Below are positions 1 through 9,342 of a stretch of 34,289 bases of DNA, one piece after another (the stretch's first letter is position 1; every line of letters starts with the position of its first letter). Location of the stretch: assembly GCA_905234515.1 (NCBI GenBank), contig CAJOIN010000009.1, positions 1-34,289 of the forward strand. The letters are read 5' to 3'. Position numbers and translations under genes: made by a program. The stretch comes from an uncultured Selenomonas sp. (GTDB lineage Bacteria > Bacillota > Negativicutes > Selenomonadales > Selenomonadaceae). The notes under the pieces were generated by a model. The model saw only the letters and a list, made by a program, of their open reading frames with translations. It was not told the origin of the DNA and did no database searches.

Positions 1-93
1 GCGGCTGGGATTGCTTGAAACGGGACTGCCTCCCTTGGCCGCCTTGGCGGATTTTCTTTTGCCGGTCCGTGTGCCGTTAGTCTTCTTAGCCAA
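1..93 (-). CDS. N-terminal fragment of a Lys-rich protein, possibly an FtsK/SpoIIIE-type DNA translocase (truncated by window edge)
   Basis: Reverse complement reads GAGGTGATGGA then TTG start and MAKKTNGTRTGKRKSAKAAKGGSPVSSNPSR, open to the edge. FtsK assignment is a guess from the basic N-terminus only. Confidence 0.35.
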   Translation of the reverse strand, partial: MAKKTNGTRTGKRKSAKAAKGGSPVSSNPSR

Positions 94-147
94 TCCATCA
101 CCTCATTTCCACAACTTGATGCGAAATTATTTGCAATGACCTCAAAA

Positions 148-183
148 TAAATCCGCCCTTAAAAACTGCCAAGGGCGGATAAA
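148..183 (-). terminator. Rho-independent terminator downstream of mtaD
   Basis: Perfect 10-bp inverted repeat ATCCGCCCTT(151-160)/AAGGGCGGAT(171-180), followed on the minus strand by TTATTTT. Confidence 0.7.
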
Positions 184-210
184 GGTAGTTTTATTCTATA
201 GGTCAATCAT

Positions 211-1488
211 TCATTTAGTCAACCTGTCAGCGCAACGCTGGGCCTCAAAGAGAATCCTCTCCTCGTCCAGGGTCTTGAGCTCCCCCTTCTCCATAAGCGC
301 CTTGCCTGCCACCATCACCATATCCACAGAAGATGAGCGGGCAGAGTAGGCCAACAATGATACAAGATTGTGACGAGGGCACCACATGGAGTTCTTCATA
401 TCAAAAAGAACGATATCAGCCAAGGCTCCTGGTGCCAATCTGCCAGCCTCTTTCAGCCCCACGGCCTGGGCACCATACTCTGTGCCCATCTTCACTGCCG
501 TCAGAGCGTCAACGGCCAACGGATCTAGGGTGTCCACCTTATGCAACAGGGCAACCAGCTGCACTTCCTCCAGCATGTCCAGATTGTTGTTGGAAGATGT
601 GCCATCTGTGCCCAAGGCCACGCAGATTTTTTCCTGAAGCAGGCGGGGAACAGGAGCCACACCACTAGCCAGCTTCATGTTGCTGCCTGGATTATGGGCT
701 ACACGAATATCATGCTTCTTGATGATTTCAATATCCTCATCATCCAGATGCACGCAGTGGGCAGCCAAAGTGCCATGTTCAAACAGACCGGTGGCTTCCA
801 CATGTGCGAAGGGACGCTTGCCATAATCATTCAGGCAGCCCTCCACCTCGCTCTGGGTCTCGGACATATGGATGTGGATTTCCGCCCGGCACTCTCCTGC
901 CGCCTGACTGACTTTCTTCAAATAATCCGGCGGACAAGTATAGGGAGCATGGGGGGCAAACATTACTGTCACCCTGCCTTCCCCGGCACCGTGATAATCC
1001 TTGTGCAAGGCGATATTTTCTGCCAGCTTCTCATTGGCATCAGGAGCCACGCCGATGAGGCCACGGGAAAGAACACCACGCAAGCCGGATGCTATAACAA
1101 CTTCTGCCACCTTGTCCATGCAAGGCCCATACATATCTGCAAAGGCTGTGGTGCCGGTGCGAATCATTTCCAAGGCTGCCAGCATGGCTCCCCAGTAGAT
1201 ATCATCAGCGTTCATCTTTGCTTCCACGGGCCAGATTTTCTGATTCAGCCAGTCCATGAGCACCATGTCATCAGCATAGCTTCTGAGCAGGGTCATGGAA
1301 GCATGGGTATGGGCGTTTACCAAACCGGGAATGGCCAGGTGGTTACTGCCCTCGATGATTTTATCCGGCTGGAAGTCCGCTGGTACCTCCCCCACCGCCT
1401 TGATGCGGTCGCCCGCAATCATGATATTGGTGACAGGAGTAGTCCCGTCAGGCAGAAGGGCATTTACGTTCTTAATCAAAGTTTTCAA
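211..1488 (-). CDS. mtaD: 5-methylthioadenosine/S-adenosylhomocysteine deaminase (amidohydrolase)
   Basis: 425 aa; amidohydrolase motifs PGLVNAHTHASMTLLR, HMSETQSEV, HCVHLDDEDIEI, LGTDGTSSNNNLDM typical of MtaD/TrzA family. Confidence 0.9.
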   Translation of the reverse strand: MKTLIKNVNALLPDGTTPVTNIMIAGDRIKAVGEVPADFQPDKIIEGSNHLAIPGLVNAHTHASMTLLRSYADDMVLMDWLNQKIWPVEAKMNADDIYWGAMLAALEMIRTGTTAFADMYGPCMDKVAEVVIASGLRGVLSRGLIGVAPDANEKLAENIALHKDYHGAGEGRVTVMFAPHAPYTCPPDYLKKVSQAAGECRAEIHIHMSETQSEVEGCLNDYGKRPFAHVEATGLFEHGTLAAHCVHLDDEDIEIIKKHDIRVAHNPGSNMKLASGVAPVPRLLQEKICVALGTDGTSSNNNLDMLEEVQLVALLHKVDTLDPLAVDALTAVKMGTEYGAQAVGLKEAGRLAPGALADIVLFDMKNSMWCPRHNLVSLLAYSARSSSVDMVMVAGKALMEKGELKTLDEERILFEAQRCADRLTK

Positions 1489-1505
1489 AGCAGTTTCCTC
1501 CCACT

Positions 1506-2747
1506 TCAGGCCATGTTGAGATAAGCCTGCTGCTCCGGCGTCAGTTTGTCAATCTCCACGCCCAAAGACTTCAGTTTAATTTCCGCAATGCGCTGGTTGA
1601 TGGTATCCGGCATGAGATGCACGGCCTTCTCCATTTCCTTGCCATGTTCCAACAGATGCAGAGCAGAGAAGAACTGCACACCGAAGGAAAGATCCATGAT
1701 TTCTGCCGGATGTCCGTCACCTGCAGCCAGGTTCACCAAGCGGCCTTCTGCCAGCAGGTAAATCTTGCGGCCATCTTCCTGGAGGAATTCTTCGATATTG
1801 TTCCGCACTTTCTTCCTGGACTTGGACAAAGCTTCCAACTCAGGAATATTGATTTCCACATCGAAGTGGCCGGAATTAGCCAGCATGGCGCCATCCTTCA
1901 TGACCTTGAAGTGACGGTCACGGATTACGTCCTTATCCCCAGTAAGGGTCAGGAAAATATCGCCTTCCTTGGCGGCCTCGTCCATAGTCATGACACGGAA
2001 GCCGTCGAACACAGCCTCGATGGCCTTGATGGGGTCAACTTCCGTGATGATGACATTGGCACCCAGACCACGGGCACGCATAGCACCGCCCTTGCCACAC
2101 CAACCATAACCGGCAATAACCACAGTCTTGCCCGCAATCACCAGATTAGTGGTGCGCATGATGCCGTCCCAGGTAGACTGACCGGTGCCATATCGGTTAT
2201 CAAAGAGATACTTGCAGTAAGCATCATTGGCGGCAATCATGGGAAATTCCAGCTTACCTTTGTCTGCCAGAGCCCGCAGGCGGTGTACACCGGTAGTGGT
2301 TTCTTCGGAGCCGCCGATAATGCCCGTCAGCAGCTCACGGCGCTTGGTGTGAAGCATGTGCACCAAATCGCCGCCGTCATCAATGACAATATCCGGCTTG
2401 ATATCCAAAGCCTTATTGATAAAGGTATCATACTCTTCCTCGGTGCAGCCATGCCAGGCAAAAACATGGACCCCATCCTCAACCAGGGCTGCTGCCACAT
2501 CATCCTGAGTGGAAAGGGGATTGCTGCCGGTAATGGCCACTTCTGCCCCGGCATGATGGAATATTTCCGCCATATAAGCTGTCTTGGCTTCCAGATGCAG
2601 GGTAATAACCATCTTCTTGCCAGCAAAAGGCTTGGACTTGGAAAATTCCTCATCCACTGCTGCCATCACAGGCATAAAGTTCTTTACCCATTCAATCTTG
2701 TCATGGCCGGACGGTGCCAGTTTAATATCACGAATCATTGATTCCAT
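1506..2747 (-). CDS. ahcY: Adenosylhomocysteinase (S-adenosyl/S-inosyl-homocysteine hydrolase family)
   Basis: 413 aa; TLHLEAKTA, GSNPLSTQDDVAAAL, NNRYGTGQSTWDGI, VVIAGYGWCGKGGAMRARGLGA NAD-binding motif. Confidence 0.93.
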   Translation of the reverse strand: MESMIRDIKLAPSGHDKIEWVKNFMPVMAAVDEEFSKSKPFAGKKMVITLHLEAKTAYMAEIFHHAGAEVAITGSNPLSTQDDVAAALVEDGVHVFAWHGCTEEEYDTFINKALDIKPDIVIDDGGDLVHMLHTKRRELLTGIIGGSEETTTGVHRLRALADKGKLEFPMIAANDAYCKYLFDNRYGTGQSTWDGIMRTTNLVIAGKTVVIAGYGWCGKGGAMRARGLGANVIITEVDPIKAIEAVFDGFRVMTMDEAAKEGDIFLTLTGDKDVIRDRHFKVMKDGAMLANSGHFDVEINIPELEALSKSRKKVRNNIEEFLQEDGRKIYLLAEGRLVNLAAGDGHPAEIMDLSFGVQFFSALHLLEHGKEMEKAVHLMPDTINQRIAEIKLKSLGVEIDKLTPEQQAYLNMA

Positions 2748-2792
2748 TTTATAGCCCTCCTTCAGAACTGTACGCTATGTCAATTCTAACAC

Positions 2793-2820
2793 AAAAGTCC
2801 CTGCCATGTCACGGCAGGGA
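2793..2820 (-). terminator. Putative Rho-independent terminator after scpB
   Basis: TCCCTGCC(2798-2805)/GGCAGGGA(2813-2820) stem; minus-strand tail CTTTTGTG. Confidence 0.6.
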
Positions 2821-2824
2821 GCAA

Positions 2825-3436
2825 TCATTCATCATTTTCTTCCGATTCCTGCAACAAGCTGGAATCCCCCAGTTCTCCCAAAAGTTCCAGCTGCTCATCA
2901 TCCATGCCCACAGCCGCCTCCCTGTCACTGGGCAGACTTGGCAGGTCTTCCAGAGAATTAAGGCCAAAACTTCTAAGAAATGTATCCGTGGTGCCATAGA
3001 GGATGGGCCTGCCCAGCACCTGCTTGCGTCCTACTTCGGAAATAAGTTCCAACTCCAGCAGTTTGGCCAAAGCACGTTCGATGCGAACCCCACGAATATG
3101 CTCGATTTCCTGTTTGGTAATGGGCTGCTTGAAGGCGATGATGGAAAGGGTCTCCATGGTGGGGGCAGAGATTTTTCTGTCCACCACCTGGGACAGGCGC
3201 TCCACCACAGAATAGAGCTCCGGCCTGGTAGCAAGCTGCAATCCCCCGGCTACTCGTCGTATAGTCAAGCCGCTTTGGCGTTCATCCAGCTCTGCCTGCA
3301 AGCGGGTAACCAAATTCTGAGCAGTAAGGAGGTCTGTCTGCAAAATTCCAGCCAGGTCTTCCATACCCATGGGGTCACCGGCAGCAAAGAGTACTGCCTC
3401 CAAAACCGCTGTAGTTGGAGCTGTCTCACTCATCAT
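2825..3436 (-). CDS. scpB: Segregation and condensation protein B
   Basis: ScpB winged-helix motifs (LEAVLFAAGDP, LATRPELYSVVERL, METLSIIAFKQPITKQEIEHIRGV). Start set at MSETAP rather than the longer ORF start, which lies inside scpA. Confidence 0.88.
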   Translation of the reverse strand: MMSETAPTTAVLEAVLFAAGDPMGMEDLAGILQTDLLTAQNLVTRLQAELDERQSGLTIRRVAGGLQLATRPELYSVVERLSQVVDRKISAPTMETLSIIAFKQPITKQEIEHIRGVRIERALAKLLELELISEVGRKQVLGRPILYGTTDTFLRSFGLNSLEDLPSLPSDREAAVGMDDEQLELLGELGDSSLLQESEENDE

Positions 3437-4169
3437 CTTCCTCCATATCACCAATACAAATGTAAATATCCGCAAAAAGCCTCTGTTGTTTTACAACCAC
3501 AGCTTTTAATTTCATCAGTTCCAACAGGGCCAAAAAAGTAACAATCAGCTCGTTGCGATGCCCTGAGGGAAAAGCTTCTGCAAAGAGAATACGCCCCCCA
3601 CTGCGGGACAGCATCTCCAACAAATACTGCATTTTATCCTGTATGTTATAGCTTTCCGGCTCCACCAGCACCTTGGGAATGGTGATTTCTTCCTTGATGG
3701 TAAGTACCGTCTGAAAAGCTTCCATCAGACTAGAAATTGAAAGATTTTCAGGGGGCAGATGATGCACAGGAATGGGCAGCGGCTCCCGGGCCACATATTT
3801 TTCGTAGGTGCCTGCTCTCTCCCCCAGTACCACACTGACCTGCTTGAATTTGCGGTATTCCAAGATACGCCTGACCAGTTCCAGCCGTGGATCCTCTTCC
3901 TCATCCACAGGGGCGGAGGATTTAGGCAGCATCATGCGGGATTTAATCTGAAGCAATGTTGCCGCCATGACCAGAAAGGAGCTGGCTATATCGATATTGA
4001 ATTCCCGAAACTGCTGCAGATAAGCCATATACTGCTCTGTAAGCTGGGCTATAGGAATATCGTATATGTCTATCTTGTTTTTATCAATCAGGTGCATCAG
4101 AAGGTCCATTGGACCTTCAAATGCTTCCAAATGGACCGTATACCCCTGATTGTTTTCCTTCCCCCCCAT
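3426..4169 (-). CDS. scpA: Segregation and condensation protein A
   Basis: YTVHLEAFEGPMDLLMHLIDKNKIDIYDIPIAQLTEQYMAYL is a ScpA signature. Start reassigned to MGGKENNQG, giving a TGATG stop/start overlap with the upstream gene. Confidence 0.9.
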   Translation of the reverse strand: MGGKENNQGYTVHLEAFEGPMDLLMHLIDKNKIDIYDIPIAQLTEQYMAYLQQFREFNIDIASSFLVMAATLLQIKSRMMLPKSSAPVDEEEDPRLELVRRILEYRKFKQVSVVLGERAGTYEKYVAREPLPIPVHHLPPENLSISSLMEAFQTVLTIKEEITIPKVLVEPESYNIQDKMQYLLEMLSRSGGRILFAEAFPSGHRNELIVTFLALLELMKLKAVVVKQQRLFADIYICIGDMEEDDE

Positions 4170-4795
4170 CAAAAGAAAGGAGAAAGCACAGCTACAAAAA
4201 TATCCCAAATAATGCGCTGTGCTGGCACAAAGATAAGATGCAGGATAGGCGTCCAAATAAGAACAATGAGAATAAGAAAGCTGTAGCGTTCCAACTGGAC
4301 AAACTTATAGGCCAAATCTGGCGGCAGCAAGTATTTCAATATATGGGAGCCATCCAGGGGAGGCAGGGGAATCATGTTGAAGATAGCAAAATTTATGTTG
4401 TAGATGACAATCAGCTGGAAGACCATGGTCACCCCTGTAGAATGCCCATATCCCATCTTAAGCAGCAGCAACCAGACTACTAATGCCACAAAAGCCGTAA
4501 TGAGATTGGCGGCAGGCCCCGCCAAGGAAACCAGAATGTCCCCCTTCTTGGGGTCCCTGAAATTGCGTGGATTTATCATGACGGGCTTGGCCCAGCCAAA
4601 TCTCACCAAAAACAACATCAAAAGCCCTATGGGGTCTATATGGGCAGTGGGATTAAGGGTGAGCCTCCCCATCATCTTGGGGGTAAAATCCCCCATAGCC
4701 ACCGCTACCCGGGCATGGGCATACTCGTGTATAACCAGGGCTATGATAAGTCCCGGCAAACCGGCCACTATTGACTGCCAGCTAATATCAAACAT
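4169..4795 (-). CDS. Site-2 protease family (M50) membrane metalloprotease
   Basis: HEYAHARVAVAMGD (HExxH-like zinc motif), several hydrophobic segments, NMIPLPPLDGSHIL. Confidence 0.85.
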   Translation of the reverse strand: MFDISWQSIVAGLPGLIIALVIHEYAHARVAVAMGDFTPKMMGRLTLNPTAHIDPIGLLMLFLVRFGWAKPVMINPRNFRDPKKGDILVSLAGPAANLITAFVALVVWLLLLKMGYGHSTGVTMVFQLIVIYNINFAIFNMIPLPPLDGSHILKYLLPPDLAYKFVQLERYSFLILIVLIWTPILHLIFVPAQRIIWDIFVAVLSPFF

Positions 4796-4826
4796 ACAGT
4801 GTTTCCTCCCAGTTATCTAGTTATTA

Positions 4827-5363
4827 TTACCTTCCAGCCAGCATAAGGATGGAAACCACAGACTTTGCGTCGATAATTTTTCCGTCCCATACCATCTGTA
4901 CAGCCTCCTTAAGAGGCACCTTCAACACATTGATGAATTCATCCTCATCAGTGTGCTGTCTACCGGCATGGAGGCCTGTTGCCACGTAAAGGTGTATGTA
5001 CTCATTGGAGAACCCCACCGTGGTAGCAATGGTAGTAAGTTTTTCTATCTTATCTGCCGTATAGCCCGTTTCCTCAGAAAGTTCTCTGGTAGCACAGACA
5101 AGGGGATCCTCATCAGGAGCATCCAGCTTCCCTGCAGGCACCTCCAAAGTAATCTGTCCCACAGGGTAACGATACTGCTTTACTAAAATTACTGAGCCAT
5201 CCTCCGTCAAGGGAATCACAGAAGATGCCCCAGGATGCTTAATCCATTCTCTAGTAGCAGTCTTGCCATTAGGAAGCTTTACCGTATCACGGCAAACATG
5301 CAGCAAAGTACCCTCAAATATGCTTTCTGAATCAATACCTGTTTCAATCAATGCTTCATCCAC
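4827..5363 (-). CDS. NUDIX hydrolase, ADP-ribose pyrophosphatase type
   Basis: Nudix box-like ATRELSEETGYTADKIEKL with LEVPAGKLD upstream. Confidence 0.87.
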   Translation of the reverse strand: MDEALIETGIDSESIFEGTLLHVCRDTVKLPNGKTATREWIKHPGASSVIPLTEDGSVILVKQYRYPVGQITLEVPAGKLDAPDEDPLVCATRELSEETGYTADKIEKLTTIATTVGFSNEYIHLYVATGLHAGRQHTDEDEFINVLKVPLKEAVQMVWDGKIIDAKSVVSILMLAGR

Positions 5364-5418
5364 GGTGATCCTCTCCTTTTAGGCTGTATGCTGTAAATAT
5401 AATAGCCGACAGAAGTAT

Positions 5419-7137
5419 TCATGCACTGGCCATCTGCTGCTTTTTAACCTGTGCATGGCTTACCATTTCCCTGGCGTTGTCAAGGGAAGCAGTGGTAAGC
5501 TCTGCCCCTGAGGCCATACGGGCAATCTCTCTGATGCGTTCATGCTCTGACAGGCAATGCACCTGGGTAACTGTTGATTCCCCCACAGAGCTTTTGGCTA
5601 TATAAAGATGCTGGTCTGCCATGCAGGCAATCTGGGGCAAATGGGTTATGCAAAGAACCTGTTTGAACTTTGCCACTAAAGCGATACGCTCCGCCACCAT
5701 CTGGGCGGTACGTCCGCCAATACCAGTATCGATCTCGTCAAAAACCATACTGCCCACGGCCTGTTCCCTTGAGGCGGCCACAGCCTTAATGGCCAGAGCG
5801 ATTCGCGAAAGCTCGCCGCCCGAAGCTACCTTTTGCAAAGGCTTCGCCTCTTCACCTGGGTTAGCCGAGAAAAACATAGCAACCATATCAGCCCCGGAGG
5901 AAGAAAACTTTCCTGAAGGCTCTACCTTAATGCTGAACCTGGCCTTGGGCATTCCCAAGGATAAAAGCTGCTGGCCAATGGCCGCAGACAATTCTCCTGC
6001 TGTTTTCTGACGCTGCCTGGTAAGCTTGGCAGCCTGTTTTTCCATCTCCTGATGAAGCCGTGCCAGCTCTTTCTTCAAAGCTTCCATATCGTCATCGTAG
6101 TTTTCTATTTGAAGGAGTTCTTTCTGGACCTTCTGCTGATGCTCCAAAACATCGGCCACCGTGGCACCATATTTCTTGCAAAGACGATAAATAACATCCA
6201 TACGGGACTGCAGCTTATCCAACTTAGCTGGGCTGAAATCCATGGCTTCCCCATAATCCCGCAGCTCATAAGCAGCTTCCTGCAAAGAGATTACCGCCTC
6301 ATCTACAATGCTCTGGGCATTAGCCAGGCTGTCATCATAACGGCTAACATCCGCCAAATGTTTCTTGACCATAGACAAGGCGGCATTGATGCCCAAACCG
6401 GATTTGCCGCCTCCTTCGAAGAGCCCATAGGCCTCTTCCACATGACTGGCAATTTTCTCAGCATGGGAGAGCTTTCTTATTTCATTGTCCAGCTCCTCAT
6501 CCTCGCCTTCCCTAAGCTGGGCTTCGCTGATTTCTTTATCCTGCCAGCGAAGCATATCGAGCCGCTGGGCATAGTCGCGGGCAGCAGCTTCTTTATCAGT
6601 GCATTCCTGCTGGCATTGATGCCAAGCTTCATAGGCCTTATGATAATCAACCAGGGCAGCCTGCAGTTCCGGCTGAAATCCATCCAACAGGCTGAATTGG
6701 TTTGCCTCTTTCATCAGGGCAAGGTTTTCATTCTGGCCATGTATATCCACCAAAAAACTCCCCAGCTGTTTCAGCACAGTTAGCGTGATATGGCAGCCAT
6801 TTACCAGCACCATGCTACGCCCCCCACGGGTAAGCTGGCGTGTAATGATAACCTGACCCTCACTGTCATCTATGGCCTGGGCGGACAGAAATTCATGCAG
6901 CGTCTCCGGAATATCTGCAAAAGAAAAAACTGCTTCAATGCGCAGCCAGTCACAACCTGTACGTATCATATCAGCTGATACACGGTGCCCAAGGATAGCT
7001 CCCAGGGCATCTATTAAAATGGACTTGCCAGCCCCTGTCTCCCCTGTCAGGATATTAAGCCCCGTTCCAAACTCTACCTGAACGTTCTCCAGCAAAGCAA
7101 AGTTCCAAACCGTCAATGTTTTCAGCATGCCCTGCAT
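5419..7137 (-). CDS. recN: DNA repair protein RecN
   Basis: 572 aa; Walker A GETGAGKSILIDALG, signature ASGGELSRIALAIKA, Walker B MVFDEIDTGIGG. Confidence 0.95.
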   Translation of the reverse strand: MQGMLKTLTVWNFALLENVQVEFGTGLNILTGETGAGKSILIDALGAILGHRVSADMIRTGCDWLRIEAVFSFADIPETLHEFLSAQAIDDSEGQVIITRQLTRGGRSMVLVNGCHITLTVLKQLGSFLVDIHGQNENLALMKEANQFSLLDGFQPELQAALVDYHKAYEAWHQCQQECTDKEAAARDYAQRLDMLRWQDKEISEAQLREGEDEELDNEIRKLSHAEKIASHVEEAYGLFEGGGKSGLGINAALSMVKKHLADVSRYDDSLANAQSIVDEAVISLQEAAYELRDYGEAMDFSPAKLDKLQSRMDVIYRLCKKYGATVADVLEHQQKVQKELLQIENYDDDMEALKKELARLHQEMEKQAAKLTRQRQKTAGELSAAIGQQLLSLGMPKARFSIKVEPSGKFSSSGADMVAMFFSANPGEEAKPLQKVASGGELSRIALAIKAVAASREQAVGSMVFDEIDTGIGGRTAQMVAERIALVAKFKQVLCITHLPQIACMADQHLYIAKSSVGESTVTQVHCLSEHERIREIARMASGAELTTASLDNAREMVSHAQVKKQQMASA

Positions 7138-7151
7138 ATCTCCTTTAAATA

Positions 7152-7598
7152 TCAGATATTCTCCAGACGTTTGACAACCTCCGGCACTGCCTCCTTAGGC
7201 TTAATAACCACCAGTATATTGTCATCACCGGCAATGGTGCCAATGACTTCCGGCCACTGGGACTGATCCAAGGCTGCCGCAACTGTTCCTGCACTGCCAG
7301 GCAAAGTCTTCAGCACAATCAGGTTCTCGCTGAAATCAACACCTACCACATTATCCCTAAAAAGACGTACCATGCGGTCCTTGTTAAAGAACCTGCTCTC
7401 CTGCCGTGGCGATGCATAACGATAGCGTCCGTCTCCCGTAGGCACCTTTACCAGCATCAATTCCTTGATATCCCTGGAAACAGTAGCCTGGGTAACCTGT
7501 ATATGATTTTTCTTAAGAGCCTCAGCTAAATCCTCCTGAGTCTCAATTACCTGCTGCTCAATGATTTCCTTGATAAGTGCATGCCGCTTGCTTTTCAT
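7152..7598 (-). CDS. argR: Arginine repressor
   Basis: 148 aa; TQEDLAEALKKNHIQVTQATVSRDIKELMLVK and C-terminal GTIAGDDNILVV. Confidence 0.93.
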   Translation of the reverse strand: MKSKRHALIKEIIEQQVIETQEDLAEALKKNHIQVTQATVSRDIKELMLVKVPTGDGRYRYASPRQESRFFNKDRMVRLFRDNVVGVDFSENLIVLKTLPGSAGTVAAALDQSQWPEVIGTIAGDDNILVVIKPKEAVPEVVKRLENI

Positions 7599-7623
7599 AC
7601 TTTCCCTCCTAGCGACCTATATA

Positions 7624-8475
7624 TCAGGATTCCTTCCAAAGTTTGGTCCTAAGTATCTGGTAGTAATCCTTGTCCTCAAATTTAACAATGCTGGCTTTAA
7701 CCTCAGATTTGCGAACCATTACCTCATCACCTGGCAGCAGACGAAAACTTTCCTGACCATCAAAGGTCACCAGAATATCCTGATGCACTGCCGCAATCTG
7801 GATGGTTACCACATCATCTTCCCCAATGACCAGAGGACGCATATTGAAAGTGTGAGCACAAATAGGTGTGAGCAGCAAAGCAGGCACATTGGGGTTCATA
7901 ATGGGACCGCCTGCAGAAAGAGAATACGCTGTAGAACCAGTAGGTGAAGAAACTATTATGCCATCTGCCTTGTAATCAATCAAATGGACATTATTAATGC
8001 TAAGCCCAAGATGCAGCATGCGGGCCACACCGCCCTTGGTTATCACCACATCATTAATGGCATGGCCTAAAAACCTTTGCCCATCCTCACTTTCCACATA
8101 TCCGTCCAATAGCAGACGATGCTCAATGTGGTAATCATGCTCAAGAATACGCTGCAGCCGGGTTTCAAGCTCTCCCAATTCAATATCTGCCATAAAACCA
8201 AGAGTTCCAAGATTAATGCCACAAACCGGTACAGGACAATCCCCGTACCTCCTGCACACGCCTAGCAGCGTGCCATCTCCCCCAAGACTCAAAGCAATAT
8301 CAGCCTTTTCCTCTTCAATGTCAGGAACGCCATACTCTTCCAAACCGAAATACCTTGATTCATCTGTAGGCAACATAAGACGCACATTCTTATCCCTGTA
8401 AAAGGAAATAATTCGCTCCAGGACTTTTTCTGTCTCAGGTTTGTCAACATTTGGAAAGATAGCTATCCTTAGCAC
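7624..8475 (-). CDS. nadK: NAD kinase
   Basis: LGGDGTLLGVCR, SSPTGSTAYSLSAGGPIMNP. Confidence 0.93.
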   Translation of the reverse strand: MLRIAIFPNVDKPETEKVLERIISFYRDKNVRLMLPTDESRYFGLEEYGVPDIEEEKADIALSLGGDGTLLGVCRRYGDCPVPVCGINLGTLGFMADIELGELETRLQRILEHDYHIEHRLLLDGYVESEDGQRFLGHAINDVVITKGGVARMLHLGLSINNVHLIDYKADGIIVSSPTGSTAYSLSAGGPIMNPNVPALLLTPICAHTFNMRPLVIGEDDVVTIQIAAVHQDILVTFDGQESFRLLPGDEVMVRKSEVKASIVKFEDKDYYQILRTKLWKES

Positions 8476-8514
8476 GGAATCAGCTCCTATATCTAAGCAA
8501 CCTATGTTTCTCTG

Positions 8515-9324
8515 TTATTTATCCAAAGCCTCGTGAGCTTGCTGCACCGTTGTAAAAATCAATTGCTCATCCACAGACTCTTCTTCTGCCTCACTCTTTG
8601 CCAGCCAGACCAAATACTCTATATTCCCCTCAGGTCCCTTAACAGGCGAGAAAGTGAGACCCTTGATAGCAAAGCCCAGTTCACGACTGAAGGAAACGAC
8701 CTTGTTAATCACTTCACGATGCACCTCAGGGTCACGCACTACACCCTTTTTGCCTACGTTCTCCCTGCCGGCCTCGAATTGTGGCTTGATAAGGGCTGCA
8801 ATTTCCCCATTTTCCTTCAAAAGCTCATAAGCCACAGGCAAGACCTTGGTAAGGGAAATAAAAGCCACATCTATGGAAGCAAAATCTATGGGACCCTCCA
8901 GCATATCCAAGGTCACATTGCGTATGTTGGTGCGCTCCATATTCACAACCCGCTCGTCAGTACGAAGCTTCCAGGCCAGCTGGCCATAGCCAACGTCTAT
9001 AGCATAAACCCGCAGAGCGCCATTTTGCAGCATGCAATCCGTAAAGCCTCCAGTGGAAGCACCAATATCAGCAGCCGTCTTGCCAGTCATGGTCAGTCCG
9101 AAGACATCCATAGCCTTGGCCAGCTTCAAGCCGCCACGGCTGACATAAGGAATATCACTGCCCAGCAGACGTATCTCAGCTTCTTTTTTGACAGTGGTTC
9201 CTGCTTTATCAACTTTTTGGCCATCCACCAGCACCTCGCCCGCCATAATCATGCGCTTAGCTCTTTCACGGCTGCCAGCCAGACCTCTTTCCACCAGAAG
9301 TGTATCTAATCTTTCCTTTGGCAT
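8515..9324 (-). CDS. tlyA: TlyA family rRNA 2'-O-methyltransferase
   Basis: S4 domain (RLDTLLVERGLAGSRERAKRMIMAGEVLVDG), DIGASTGGFTDCMLQNGA, KPQFEAGRENVGKKGVVRD. Confidence 0.92.
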   Translation of the reverse strand: MPKERLDTLLVERGLAGSRERAKRMIMAGEVLVDGQKVDKAGTTVKKEAEIRLLGSDIPYVSRGGLKLAKAMDVFGLTMTGKTAADIGASTGGFTDCMLQNGALRVYAIDVGYGQLAWKLRTDERVVNMERTNIRNVTLDMLEGPIDFASIDVAFISLTKVLPVAYELLKENGEIAALIKPQFEAGRENVGKKGVVRDPEVHREVINKVVSFSRELGFAIKGLTFSPVKGPEGNIEYLVWLAKSEAEEESVDEQLIFTTVQQAHEALDK

Positions 9325-9342
9325 ATATTTTTCCTTGCTCTA

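Noticed and set aside
1617-2741. 374-aa antisense ORF over ahcY (and 541-1524 over mtaD)
   Set aside because: Same antisense-shadow effect; the minus-strand genes are unambiguous.
2748-2792. SAM/SAH riboswitch ahead of ahcY
   Set aside because: The leader is only about 45 nt between the scpB terminator and the start codon, too short for the known classes, and no conserved fold was seen.
3426-4256. N-terminal extension MDAYPASYLCAST... of scpA
   Set aside because: It lies within the upstream M50 coding region; the conserved start is MGGKENNQG at 4169.
4109-4820. Plus-strand ORFs opposite the M50 protease gene
   Set aside because: Overlap a well-supported protease gene; no domain evidence.
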